DNA from: JBLHKS01 sp047620505
GTDB lineage: Bacteria > Verrucomicrobiota > Verrucomicrobiia > Verrucomicrobiales > DEV007
Assembly: GCA_047620505.1 (NCBI GenBank)
Contig: JBLHKS010000121.1
Location: 1-21,804, forward strand
DNA length: 21,804 nt
Direction: 5' to 3'
How positions within the stretch are numbered: position 1 is the first letter of the stretch; each line of letters starts with the position of its first letter. Of the stretch, positions 1 to 6,487 are shown in pieces. A model generated the notes under the pieces. The model was not told the origin of the DNA, made no database searches, and saw nothing but the letters and a program-made list of their open reading frames with translations. A program made the position numbers and the translations under genes.

Positions 1-79
1 AAATTTCTACCGGAGGAGTCCAAATTAAGCGGACATTTCACGGGAGAATTTTGACGATCTATGTCGAAAACAATAAGGC

Positions 80-1072
80 TCAGGAGAAATCAAAACCCGC
101 GGACATACGCTCAAGCCCAGGATAGAGCAATGTTAGCTCGGGCGTAATCGGCGGTGTGAAATTACTAATTTTAGGGCCAATAATACCTCGCTGCCACAGT
201 AAGCCCATTACCTGTTGAAACATTGACACGCTTCGAGGAAAGCTCTTCACGTCTGCTTTGCTGAGTTCGTCCTTTAAAACCTTCATTCCATCATTGAAGA
301 ACTTTTTTTGTGCACTGCGCTCAGAAGGCCAAGAACTTGAAGCTTTAAGTAGGGAATAGATATTTTCGCTCGCCCTACTCCAGTCTTTCGGAGCGCACTC
401 TGAAGGTATGTAACCTTCAGAGAGGGCAGATTTCAGAACATCCACAATTTTCTGTTTCCGCGAAACGTCCGGCCAAGTAGATTTAGGGATTGTGGACGAT
501 GTTTTTTCAAAAGCCAATACCAACGTATCCAATTGCTCTACTGAGGCTTTTAATTGTGCGCCCAGCCGCAATGCACGCCAGTCTATAGAGTCGGTTTTGT
601 AAACTAATGCGTGCATTGTTACAGACCAAGCATGCTCAAAAGCCGTCCTTATCTGTACTTCAAATCGCATTCTCGGAACTGCATTGGATGAAGAGACAGG
701 GCTTGGCTGCAATGCGCCTATGAAACGGGTTGAGTCAAATCTAAAACACTCGGGCGCTTTGAACGCTGCGCCACGCTTCCTGATTTCAACTTTCTGAAAA
801 CACTCCAAGAGAAAATCAATTACGCTTTGCTCGCGTGAGATATCAGGAATGACGATCGTGCATGCAAATAGATCATCCAATTCCGCCCAAGATCGGTAGC
901 GACCAGATTCGATTTTCTCCGCCACTGATGTGAGGTCCTTAACTCGAGACGCAAATGCAAAACCCTTATTTTCGCAGAATGGAAGAATGCGCTCCTTCAC
1001 CCTACTCGCAATCAATTTTGTCCGCCGCTCGCCATCCTCATACAATTGACGTACTTGTGCAGGGATGATCAT
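80..1072 (-). CDS. RelA/SpoT-domain protein (alarmone synthetase-like nucleotidyltransferase)
   Basis: The 330-residue product resembles the RelA/SpoT synthetase fold, which in known members transfers pyrophosphate to a nucleotide or tRNA. Visible motifs are R43-x-K45 in the substrate-binding segment, D66-D67 in the strand that usually carries the metal-binding Asp, and EVQIRT at 138-143 followed by HAW (147-149), H154 and YK (158-159). The usual Y-x-S-L-H segment is replaced by FDSTRF around 112-117, so it is a divergent member. There is no HD hydrolase, TGS or ACT domain, so it is not a housekeeping Rel; the C-terminal half (about 190-330) is an unrecognised helical region. It starts at ATG 22 bp downstream of the DUF262 gene, so the two probably share a transcript. 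The DNA is AT-richer than the rest of the window. A toxin or phage-defence effector role is inferred from size and context. The family call is fairly sure; the activity is not. Confidence 0.8.
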   Translation of the reverse strand: MIIPAQVRQLYEDGERRTKLIASRVKERILPFCENKGFAFASRVKDLTSVAEKIESGRYRSWAELDDLFACTIVIPDISREQSVIDFLLECFQKVEIRKRGAAFKAPECFRFDSTRFIGALQPSPVSSSNAVPRMRFEVQIRTAFEHAWSVTMHALVYKTDSIDWRALRLGAQLKASVEQLDTLVLAFEKTSSTIPKSTWPDVSRKQKIVDVLKSALSEGYIPSECAPKDWSRASENIYSLLKASSSWPSERSAQKKFFNDGMKVLKDELSKADVKSFPRSVSMFQQVMGLLWQRGIIGPKISNFTPPITPELTLLYPGLERMSAGFDFS

Positions 1073-1094
1073 ATTCTAAGCCACGAAATGAATA

Positions 1095-2180
1095 TCACTT
1101 TGATCTAGAGCGCTTTTTCGCAGGAATAGGCTTGACTTTCCTCTTCGCCTTCGGCCTGGAAAAAACCTCTTTTAGAACCTCGATTCGCTTAGATCTCGGA
1201 CCTTGATCATTACTAGCGGAGCGCGCCGCTTCAAAATACTCCAAAGCTTGTTTATCTGAAGATTCCGATCCCTCATCAGATACTTTTTGTAAAAATTTTG
1301 AGATCTTTAACGACGCCTCCTTTGGATCAATCAAGCTCGATCCGATTTCGCCGATAGCGCCAAATGCAGAGTAAAAATCGGCTTGATTTCGCAATCGCGA
1401 TCGAACCAAATTCGGGTCCGCCTTTAGAATTTGATTAACAGCTCGAACGATATCTCTCGCCTGCGATAATAATTCATCTTTGTTTTCCCACGCCAAGTCA
1501 CGATCGCTAAATGCTTTATCCAACGAATCCTGTGAAAGCGATCGCGGCCCCTGTTCCAGCAGCAGCAACAGATTCGCAACAAGCTCTACATCCTTCATTT
1601 GACGTTTCGATGGAGTCGCGATCTGGGGAAATCCTTTTGGGAACACATCTGTCATCCATCGAGTAAATTCCTCGGCTGCTGATATGAACTCACCATCAAA
1701 GCGGGCATGCCGAAGCTCTTGCCTTGTAAGCTTCGCAACATTTCTATTTATTCGGTCGAAAATATTGTTAATTACGGCTTCTTCGGTAGTTGATATGTAT
1801 TCGATTAGGAATTCATATGCCCAAAATTCCCGTTTAACTTCGTCTTCGAATTCCTTCCAATAGAGACCTCGATACTTCGTGATTTGCGCCTCATCGCTGA
1901 CCGGAAAGACCGAATCGACAAAATCAAGCAATGTCGTAAGACGCTGCTTGCCGTCAATTACGCTATAGGTAACACTTCCATCAGCGTCGTATTTCTCATA
2001 TAGAAATATTGCCGCAGTTGGGTAACCTAGAAGGACTGTGTCGATGAAGTAGTCTTTGTAATCTTGATTCCAAACACTCCGCCGTTGATATGGGGGATCC
2101 AAGTCAAGGCGACCTCTCATATTCAAGTCATTGAACCATCCAATGGTCTGAAAATTATGTCTTGGTCGGTTGTGAAGCAT
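1095..2180 (-). CDS. DUF262 domain protein (ParB/GmrS-like)
   Basis: The product (361 residues from this ATG) has the two signatures of the DUF262 family: PPYQRRSVWN near the N-terminus and a SVIDGKQRLTTLLDF motif about 50 residues later. DUF262 is a ParB/Srx-like nucleotide-hydrolysing fold found in GmrSD-type modification-dependent restriction and in several phage-defence proteins. The C-terminal DUF1524/HNH nuclease module of GmrSD is absent; the remainder is helical and ends in a Lys/Arg-rich tail that might bind nucleic acid. The frame also opens from a GTG at 2219; I prefer the ATG at 2180 because the extra residues look unconserved, but neither start has a good ribosome binding site. 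It lies 22 bp upstream of the RelA/SpoT-domain gene, suggesting DUF262 as sensor or regulator and the RelA/SpoT domain as effector (inference). Confidence 0.82.
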   Translation of the reverse strand: MLHNRPRHNFQTIGWFNDLNMRGRLDLDPPYQRRSVWNQDYKDYFIDTVLLGYPTAAIFLYEKYDADGSVTYSVIDGKQRLTTLLDFVDSVFPVSDEAQITKYRGLYWKEFEDEVKREFWAYEFLIEYISTTEEAVINNIFDRINRNVAKLTRQELRHARFDGEFISAAEEFTRWMTDVFPKGFPQIATPSKRQMKDVELVANLLLLLEQGPRSLSQDSLDKAFSDRDLAWENKDELLSQARDIVRAVNQILKADPNLVRSRLRNQADFYSAFGAIGEIGSSLIDPKEASLKISKFLQKVSDEGSESSDKQALEYFEAARSASNDQGPRSKRIEVLKEVFSRPKAKRKVKPIPAKKRSRSK

Positions 2181-2229
2181 CGAATTCTTGGTGATTGAGA
2201 ACAACGAATTCCATCTCACTCAGCCGCGA

Positions 2230-2377
2230 TCAAGCGAAATCATCTTGTTCCGATCGGACAAGGATGATTGTCGGTCGATGCAGTTGGTTCCCAATTCGAC
2301 ACTGTCTTTGGATTATGATTTTCTGCATCGCCTTGCCTAATCGCTCACCGTGTTCCTTGATCAAAAAGGATCTTCAC
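2230..2377 (-). pseudogene. Remnant of a DUF5615-type PIN-like toxin
   Basis: A GTG at 2375-2377 overlaps the stop of the DUF433 antitoxin in the GTGA arrangement typical of these pairs, and reads V-K-I-L-F-D-Q-G-T-R before an in-frame TGA. That opening is characteristic of DUF5615 PIN-like toxins, where MKILFDQG is common. Past the stop the same frame reads AIRQGDAENHN, and a shifted frame then gives GNQLHRPTIILVRSEQ, resembling the late part of the family (an Asp-rich strand, then a P-S-hydrophobic-R strand). The roughly 100-residue toxin has therefore lost most of its middle and carries a stop and a frameshift. The start segment is convincing; the assignment of the 3' part is weaker. Confidence 0.55.
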
Positions 2378-2595
2378 GCAGCTTTTTCTCCCTCTTCCAA
2401 AGCGACGAATGTTAAAACCTCATCAATCTGAGTCCGCGTGACGCCCGGAAACCATTCGAGAAAGTCATCAACGGTGGCTCCATCTCGGATGTTAAGAAAA
2501 AACGTGCTTATTGGGATTCTCGTATTTTGGAAAATCCATGCACCGCTCATTTTTTTCGGATTTCGCTCAACTGCCTTGCAGTTCGACCAGTTCAT
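2374..2595 (-). CDS. DUF433 antitoxin (VapB-like)
   Basis: This 73-residue protein follows the DUF433 pattern: an N-terminal MNWSNCKAVERNP, a SGA-x-x-F-x-x-TRIP strand-turn, then a short helical segment with D-D-F-L-E-W-F-P and T-R-T-Q-I-D-E-V, which is a winged-helix-like DNA-binding arrangement. DUF433 proteins are usually antitoxins for DUF5615 PIN-like RNases encoded immediately downstream. The frame is open from a TTG at 2628, but the ATG at 2595 gives the canonical family start. The downstream partner is present only as a decayed fragment starting at 2377, so the antitoxin appears orphaned and may persist as a repressor or by chance. Confidence 0.8.
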   Translation of the reverse strand: MNWSNCKAVERNPKKMSGAWIFQNTRIPISTFFLNIRDGATVDDFLEWFPGVTRTQIDEVLTFVALEEGEKAA

Positions 2596-2649
2596 AGCTG
2601 AACATAGTTCGATTGGAGCCTGAAACAAATGCGCTTCTTGAGCTAACGT

Positions 2650-2997
2650 TCAAACTGAGGAGGTGCCGCCAGAAGAGGCGGTTGTCCGGGCCTGCGATTC
2701 CAGACTTCGGATGAAGCGATCCAGCCTCCGCTTCCAGCTGTTGTAGTTCCGGTAGGCTGAATCCGGATCTCGTTTGCCAAGCGCCTCATAAAGTAGCGGC
2801 TCAACCTCGCCAAGCTGAAGCTGCAGCCCATCCAGAAATGTCCAACCAGCCTTAATCAGACGTCCTTTCGCGATCAGAATCAGCAACGCTTCGGCCGAAT
2901 CAGCCCGCCCCGTCTCGAGAGTTCGCAATCCGGGTAAAATCAGTTCTTCACCCGGAAGTCCGGAAATGTCGGCGAAGACTTGAGGAGGAATCGTCAT
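2650..2997 (-). CDS. Hypothetical protein, partner of the DUF6036 nucleotidyltransferase
   Basis: This 115-residue protein of unknown function has a mostly helical predicted character, no signal peptide and no membrane segment. The C-terminal half has charged and aromatic residues (DPDSAYRNYNSWKRRLDRF) followed by a disordered Ser/Thr/Gly-rich tail. Its ATG overlaps the stop of the upstream nucleotidyltransferase gene by four bases (ATGA), so the two are translationally coupled and probably act together. By analogy with nucleotidyltransferase toxin-antitoxin pairs it could be the cognate antitoxin or a targeting subunit, but in AbiE-type pairs the antitoxin comes first, so the order here is reversed. 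I do not recognise a named family for it. Confidence 0.65.
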   Translation of the reverse strand: MTIPPQVFADISGLPGEELILPGLRTLETGRADSAEALLILIAKGRLIKAGWTFLDGLQLQLGEVEPLLYEALGKRDPDSAYRNYNSWKRRLDRFIRSLESQARTTASSGGTSSV

Positions 2998-3521
2998 GGT
3001 TTGAGGGCGACCGCCTCGACGGCGCGTCGAAATTGCTCGGGGTCAATCGAGGGGAAACGAATCAACTCACTCTCTATCGATTCAAAGTGTTCCAACAGCG
3101 CTTCCCTATCTATTAGGCAGCTCGAAATCAGATGCTCGACATCAGTCAGGTCCCGCTCATGCCCGCGCTCCAGCTTGGAGAGAGCCTGGCTGTAGAAGTC
3201 GTAGTGATAAAAATCGACACTGTTGATCGAATCGATGAATTGGCTCCGCTCGCGCCAGCCCGGGACAGCCGGAATAAACTGGTCAGGCGCTGCCAATTCG
3301 ATGTTGAGATTCAACCGATCCTTCAGCCGAGCGATCGCTTCGAAAATACCGGCGGGTTCTGGATCGAGCTTGAGATCGACGTCCATCGTCGAGTCGCGGC
3401 CGTTCTCCAAAAGAACGATCGAACTGCCACCGACGAGAAAGACGCTGCCAGGTCCCTTGGCGAGACATCCCAATTCTGAAATCAACTCTCGGACCTTCAA
3501 TTTGTTCGCGCGCGCTCTCAC
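2994..3521 (-). CDS. DUF6036-like nucleotidyltransferase
   Basis: The 175-residue product has the signature of a minimal nucleotidyltransferase: VFLVGGSSIVLL (GGSS at 31-34) followed by R42-D-S-T-M-D-V-D-L with D47 and D49 as the probable metal ligands. This matches the DUF6036 family, related to AbiEii-type nucleotidyltransferase toxins. The C-terminal part is helical, with a RDLTDVEHLI segment usual in the family. It starts at GTG 3521; an in-frame TTG seven codons later is an alternative. Its stop overlaps the start of the 115-residue partner gene. Such proteins modify RNA or proteins with a nucleotide; the substrate here cannot be read from sequence. The fold call is solid, the toxin role is inferred from the operon. 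Confidence 0.78.
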   Translation of the reverse strand: MRARANKLKVRELISELGCLAKGPGSVFLVGGSSIVLLENGRDSTMDVDLKLDPEPAGIFEAIARLKDRLNLNIELAAPDQFIPAVPGWRERSQFIDSINSVDFYHYDFYSQALSKLERGHERDLTDVEHLISSCLIDREALLEHFESIESELIRFPSIDPEQFRRAVEAVALKP

Positions 3522-3632
3522 CTGGGCAGTGTCAGGCGAGCCAAGGGAATTTCACCGCGTTTTTGCGAATTCTCGCCGCTGACCCAGCTTTTAAGCTCGA
3601 CGTGTTCTTTGGTAGCACTCCCACCCTCGCGG

Positions 3633-3658
3633 GATTCCCCGGACGCCTCTGGCGAGTC
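3633..3658. repeat. Imperfect palindrome with mismatches only at third codon positions
   Basis: These 26 bases are an inverted repeat (18 of 26 matching) centred between 3645 and 3646. The four mismatched pairs fall exactly every third base. As a result both strands read nearly the same peptide: D-S-P-D-A-S-G-E-S on the plus strand and D-S-P-E-A-S-G-E-S on the minus strand, with third codon positions facing each other. It lies in a 261-bp stretch (3522-3782) without a convincing gene, which may be the core of a dispersed repeat. I see no other copy in the window. Confidence 0.5.
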
Positions 3659-3782
3659 GCGTATCGGCTTCGAAGGCGACATAATTGTCGCGGCTCCTTG
3701 CTTCATCTCAGGAGTTCTACGGCGGGTGCGGAGACCCTTTACTACGTCTCGACCTCCAGTTGGATTCAGTTCGGTTGCAGGC

Positions 3783-4364
3783 TTGCGGATCGCCGCGCTT
3801 CGGGAACTGTCGCCGGTGCTCAAGCAAATTCCAAAACCGTTCCAGCTCAATGTCTGGAAACATCATCTCCGATCGATCAAGGAGATGAAGACCGAGGGTC
3901 TGGATGAGGCGGCTTTGGCCGAGCAGCTGCTGGCTGTGGGTGGGCGTCCGCACGACATTTATACGGGGGCACTTTCGTTAGCCGAAATCGCAGATGAACT
4001 GGGCGCGCAAATCAAAGAAGCCGGGGCTTTCGAGCCTGCGGAGTTCGAGTCCTGGCTCGGGCCGAAGCAACACCGCACGTTGAAGGCGAGCGATCATTCG
4101 GCCTGGGTTTTCCGTTTGGGAACTCAGGCGGATCGGCATGTCCACATTCATCCCGGCCGGCACACGCCGCATTCGGTTCGGTTCAATGCGTTGGCGTGGA
4201 AGACGGCGGTTCTGGCGTTTTTCAAGATCGAGACCCGCGCGGAATGCAGCCTGGAGGCGATCAATCGTTTGCGCGTGGAGGTCCTTGAGCTTTCGCCGAT
4301 CAACGATCTGGTTCCTCGCGAGGGGATTTCGCGGGCGTTGGATTTGATCTACCGGGCGACCTGA
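3783..4364 (+). CDS. Conserved-looking protein of unknown function
   Basis: The frame is open from 3609, but the first ~58 residues read through the palindromic stretch and look non-coding. Sequence that looks like a real protein begins near LRELSPVLKQ and continues with NVWKHHLRSIKEM, an Ala/Leu-rich helical middle, then WVFRLG...RHVHIHPGRHTPHSVRFNALAWKTAVL, and a helical end. TTG 3783 is used here (193 residues); GTG 3816 or ATG 3888 are alternatives and no ribosome binding site decides. No signal peptide or membrane helix is visible. The HVHIHPGRH cluster might bind metal or be a structural strand. I recall no named family. It is the only plus-strand gene in the accessory block and sits between the nucleotidyltransferase pair and the Septu-like pair. 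Confidence 0.55.
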   Translation: MRIAALRELSPVLKQIPKPFQLNVWKHHLRSIKEMKTEGLDEAALAEQLLAVGGRPHDIYTGALSLAEIADELGAQIKEAGAFEPAEFESWLGPKQHRTLKASDHSAWVFRLGTQADRHVHIHPGRHTPHSVRFNALAWKTAVLAFFKIETRAECSLEAINRLRVEVLELSPINDLVPREGISRALDLIYRAT

Positions 4365-4442
4365 AAGATCAAAATTGAAGGGGTTTTGCGACTCGGTCAT
4401 GTCGGTAATTCCGGTCTACGGCAAAGCCGTTTCGCACATCAG

Positions 4443-4479
4443 CCCAAGGTTGCCAAAAGCGAAGCGACGCTACCTTGGG
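4443..4479. other. Stable hairpin in a convergent intergenic gap
   Basis: CCCAAGGT at 4443-4450 pairs perfectly with ACCTTGGG at 4472-4479, and inside it AGCG (4458-4461) pairs with CGCT (4468-4471), giving a 12-bp two-helix stem with a 7-nt bulge on the left. It lies between the unknown plus-strand gene and the convergent HNH gene in the 177-bp gap 4365-4541. There is no clean T-run on either side, so a classical intrinsic terminator is not certain; a bidirectional terminator or a small structured RNA are alternatives. Confidence 0.4.
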
Positions 4480-4541
4480 AACTTCTACGGCACTTTCTAT
4501 TTTGATCGCTTTTGGATCCAGATTTCAATTTCAGGGATCCT

Positions 4542-5141
4542 TTAACTCGGCTCCAAATAATTTCGATACGCGAAATCATCAATTGGTTCCGCCTGTTCCC
4601 TGCTCCGTCTTCTGGTCTCCCTTTGTCGGAATTTCGGATGCTTTTGATTGAGGCCGAAGAGTTCAATCGTCACGGCTGCCCGTTGCTGGTCCGCACTGGT
4701 CGCTTTCTCATTCACCTTGATTTCCCCGGTTGTGTAGTCCCAAAGAAAATAGCGGTCGAAATCGAAATCATCCGCATCAGGCCGCAACAACCCTTCATCG
4801 TATTTGTCGAGCTTTTGATCCTGACAGAACGAGCAACAATAATAGAGATTCGGCCAATGCCACGCCTCACGATGGAACTTCGATTTCGGGCGAAAATGCT
4901 CGATCGTGTCCTTCCCTGGTGGGCTGACGGGGTAGCCATCGCAGAATGAGCAATGAGCCTGCGTTTGCTCCATCAACAACGGAAGAAGCTTTTGATTAAC
5001 CGGGGTTTTGTCGACTTGCCGCCAGTTGAAGGCGGCTCCCGGTTTCTCCGCTTTTTTCGCCTCCCAGGCTTTGCCCCAATCTTCCCACTTTTCGTTGAGG
5101 AACTCGGGCGCGGGAAGCCGGTCGAACTTCCGCATGCTCAT
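4542..5141 (-). CDS. ptuB: HNH endonuclease, Septu PtuB-like
   Basis: This 199-residue protein carries a zinc-stabilised HNH motif: C64-S-F-C67, then T-I-E81-H82-F-R-P-K, W-P-N98-L, and C103-S-F-C106 with K110. This spacing matches the TIGR02646/PtuB type of HNH nuclease that accompanies an overcoming-lysis-defect-like ATPase in the Septu phage-defence system. The second knuckle reads C-S-F-C-Q where many relatives have C-x-x-C-N. Its ATG overlaps the end of the ATPase gene by four bases, so the two are translationally coupled. In Septu the ATPase complex holds the nuclease and licenses DNA cleavage on infection. It is shorter than well-studied PtuB proteins, but N-terminus and motif are intact. 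Confidence 0.82.
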   Translation of the reverse strand: MSMRKFDRLPAPEFLNEKWEDWGKAWEAKKAEKPGAAFNWRQVDKTPVNQKLLPLLMEQTQAHCSFCDGYPVSPPGKDTIEHFRPKSKFHREAWHWPNLYYCCSFCQDQKLDKYDEGLLRPDADDFDFDRYFLWDYTTGEIKVNEKATSADQQRAAVTIELFGLNQKHPKFRQRETRRRSREQAEPIDDFAYRNYLEPS

Positions 5142-6379
5142 GATGCCTTCGCCAATTGACGATCCATCTGAGCCAGCTCGCGACCCATCATCTGCTGCAA
5201 CCCATCGCTTCGTTTTGCGATCTGAATCGCCAATTCACGTGCGGAATTTTCGGAATCTCCATTGCCCAGGTAGGCGTGATCCCGCTTTTCCCGGAATTCA
5301 GTTAGCAGCTGCTCGGTTTCCGGGTCGTACCATTCAGGAATGCCCATGATGTCCTCAAGGACATCGATGTAGCTGTCGCCTTCAGACGCTTCGACCGGAT
5401 TCTCGGGCGTCACCGTTCCGTCCTTATTGAGTTGAAGTGGATGGATCCAGCCGTGATTCAGCGAGGAAATCACAAACGGCGAGTGCGTCGCCATGATGAT
5501 CTGGGAATTCGGAAATAGGCGCTGAAAGGTCGGGAGAACGCGTCGCTGCCAGGCTGGATGGAGGAAGCATTCGATTTCGTCAAGAAGGAAAACAGCTTTC
5601 GCCTGAGTTGGGTCTTCTTTGCCTTCGAGCCAGAGGTCCATCATGACAACAGAATGGGCGATCCATCCGATGAGAGAGCGTAGGCCGTCAGGGAGGAGGT
5701 CGAAGCCGAGATCTGCGCCGTTCCAACGGACCTTCAACGAAGGATTCGGGTAAGTGTTGATCTTAAAAGCGAAGTCTGCGCCGGTTATCTCTCGGATTGA
5801 ATTTTCCAGGGCGCGCACCATTTGAACGGCACGTGAGTTTTGTTCTTGGCTGCTTTCATCAAGTGCGGCTTGCGTTCTGATATCTCGAAGGGCAATTCGA
5901 AGTGATGTGGAGTCGCCTTCCAATCTTGAAAACGAGAGGCACTCCTTTTTGGTCGGACGTATACGTTGATCCGTCTCCTGTATCGGGGAATCGGAGAGAA
6001 ACGGATTGCCTGAATACGCGAAAGCGACGCGTAAAATGTCCCCAATTCCAGACGTGCCTACGCCAGACTCCAAAAATTCATGAAATTCTGCACGAACCAC
6101 GTCAGGATCTGAAGAAAATTCATACGTCTGCTTTTCATCTTCTACGAAACTCAAAAAGGAGGGGAGCGACTCTGTGCCCGAGCGCTTTTGCAAAGGCTTG
6201 GAATTTCCCAGCACAGCGGCTATCGCCGACAGAATACGAGTCTTCCCGGTTCCATTCGGGCCAGTGAGAAGATGAACCTCGGCAAGATTCGGAACAGTTG
6301 GAGGTAGTTCGTGAAAATCCATCGCGAACTCACCCTTAAATGGAGGAAATTCCTCTTCGCATTGAATGCTACGAATCAT
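5138..6379 (-). CDS. ptuA: AAA/ABC-type ATPase, Septu PtuA-like
   Basis: From ATG 6379 the product has 413 residues. It contains Walker A GPNGTGKT (40-47), an ABC-like LPDGLRSLIGW segment (about 229-239), Walker B VFLLDEIE followed by FLHPAWQR (about 263-275), and the H-switch ATHSPFVIS (297-305). This is the SMC/ABC-like ATPase layout of OLD/PtuA proteins; no TOPRIM nuclease domain follows, and the HNH partner is a separate gene. The frame stays open to 6541, but that would overlap the divergent sigma factor gene and adds a low-complexity stretch, so 6379 is preferred. Strong coupling to the HNH gene supports a Septu-type system. The C-terminal region (after ~345) is helical and charged. Confidence 0.8.
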   Translation of the reverse strand: MIRSIQCEEEFPPFKGEFAMDFHELPPTVPNLAEVHLLTGPNGTGKTRILSAIAAVLGNSKPLQKRSGTESLPSFLSFVEDEKQTYEFSSDPDVVRAEFHEFLESGVGTSGIGDILRVAFAYSGNPFLSDSPIQETDQRIRPTKKECLSFSRLEGDSTSLRIALRDIRTQAALDESSQEQNSRAVQMVRALENSIREITGADFAFKINTYPNPSLKVRWNGADLGFDLLPDGLRSLIGWIAHSVVMMDLWLEGKEDPTQAKAVFLLDEIECFLHPAWQRRVLPTFQRLFPNSQIIMATHSPFVISSLNHGWIHPLQLNKDGTVTPENPVEASEGDSYIDVLEDIMGIPEWYDPETEQLLTEFREKRDHAYLGNGDSENSARELAIQIAKRSDGLQQMMGRELAQMDRQLAKAS

Positions 6380-6487
6380 GATGCACACTGCGGGATGCGT
6401 TGACTTTTTGCAACTGGACCGCGGGCCTGAAATTTTCTGCGAAAAGTTCGTCAGTACTGAGCTTAAGGGTGGGTCATCTTGTGAACG

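Noticed and set aside
3518..3850. Minus-strand 110-codon frame upstream of the nucleotidyltransferase
   Set aside because: It crosses the palindromic stretch and the start of the unknown plus-strand gene, and I see no domain. It could be part of a repeat but is not supported as a gene.
4542..6487. Retron-type Septu (with reverse transcriptase and msr-msd RNA)
   Set aside because: No reverse transcriptase motifs occur in any frame nearby, and the upstream gap is only 108 bp next to a sigma factor gene.
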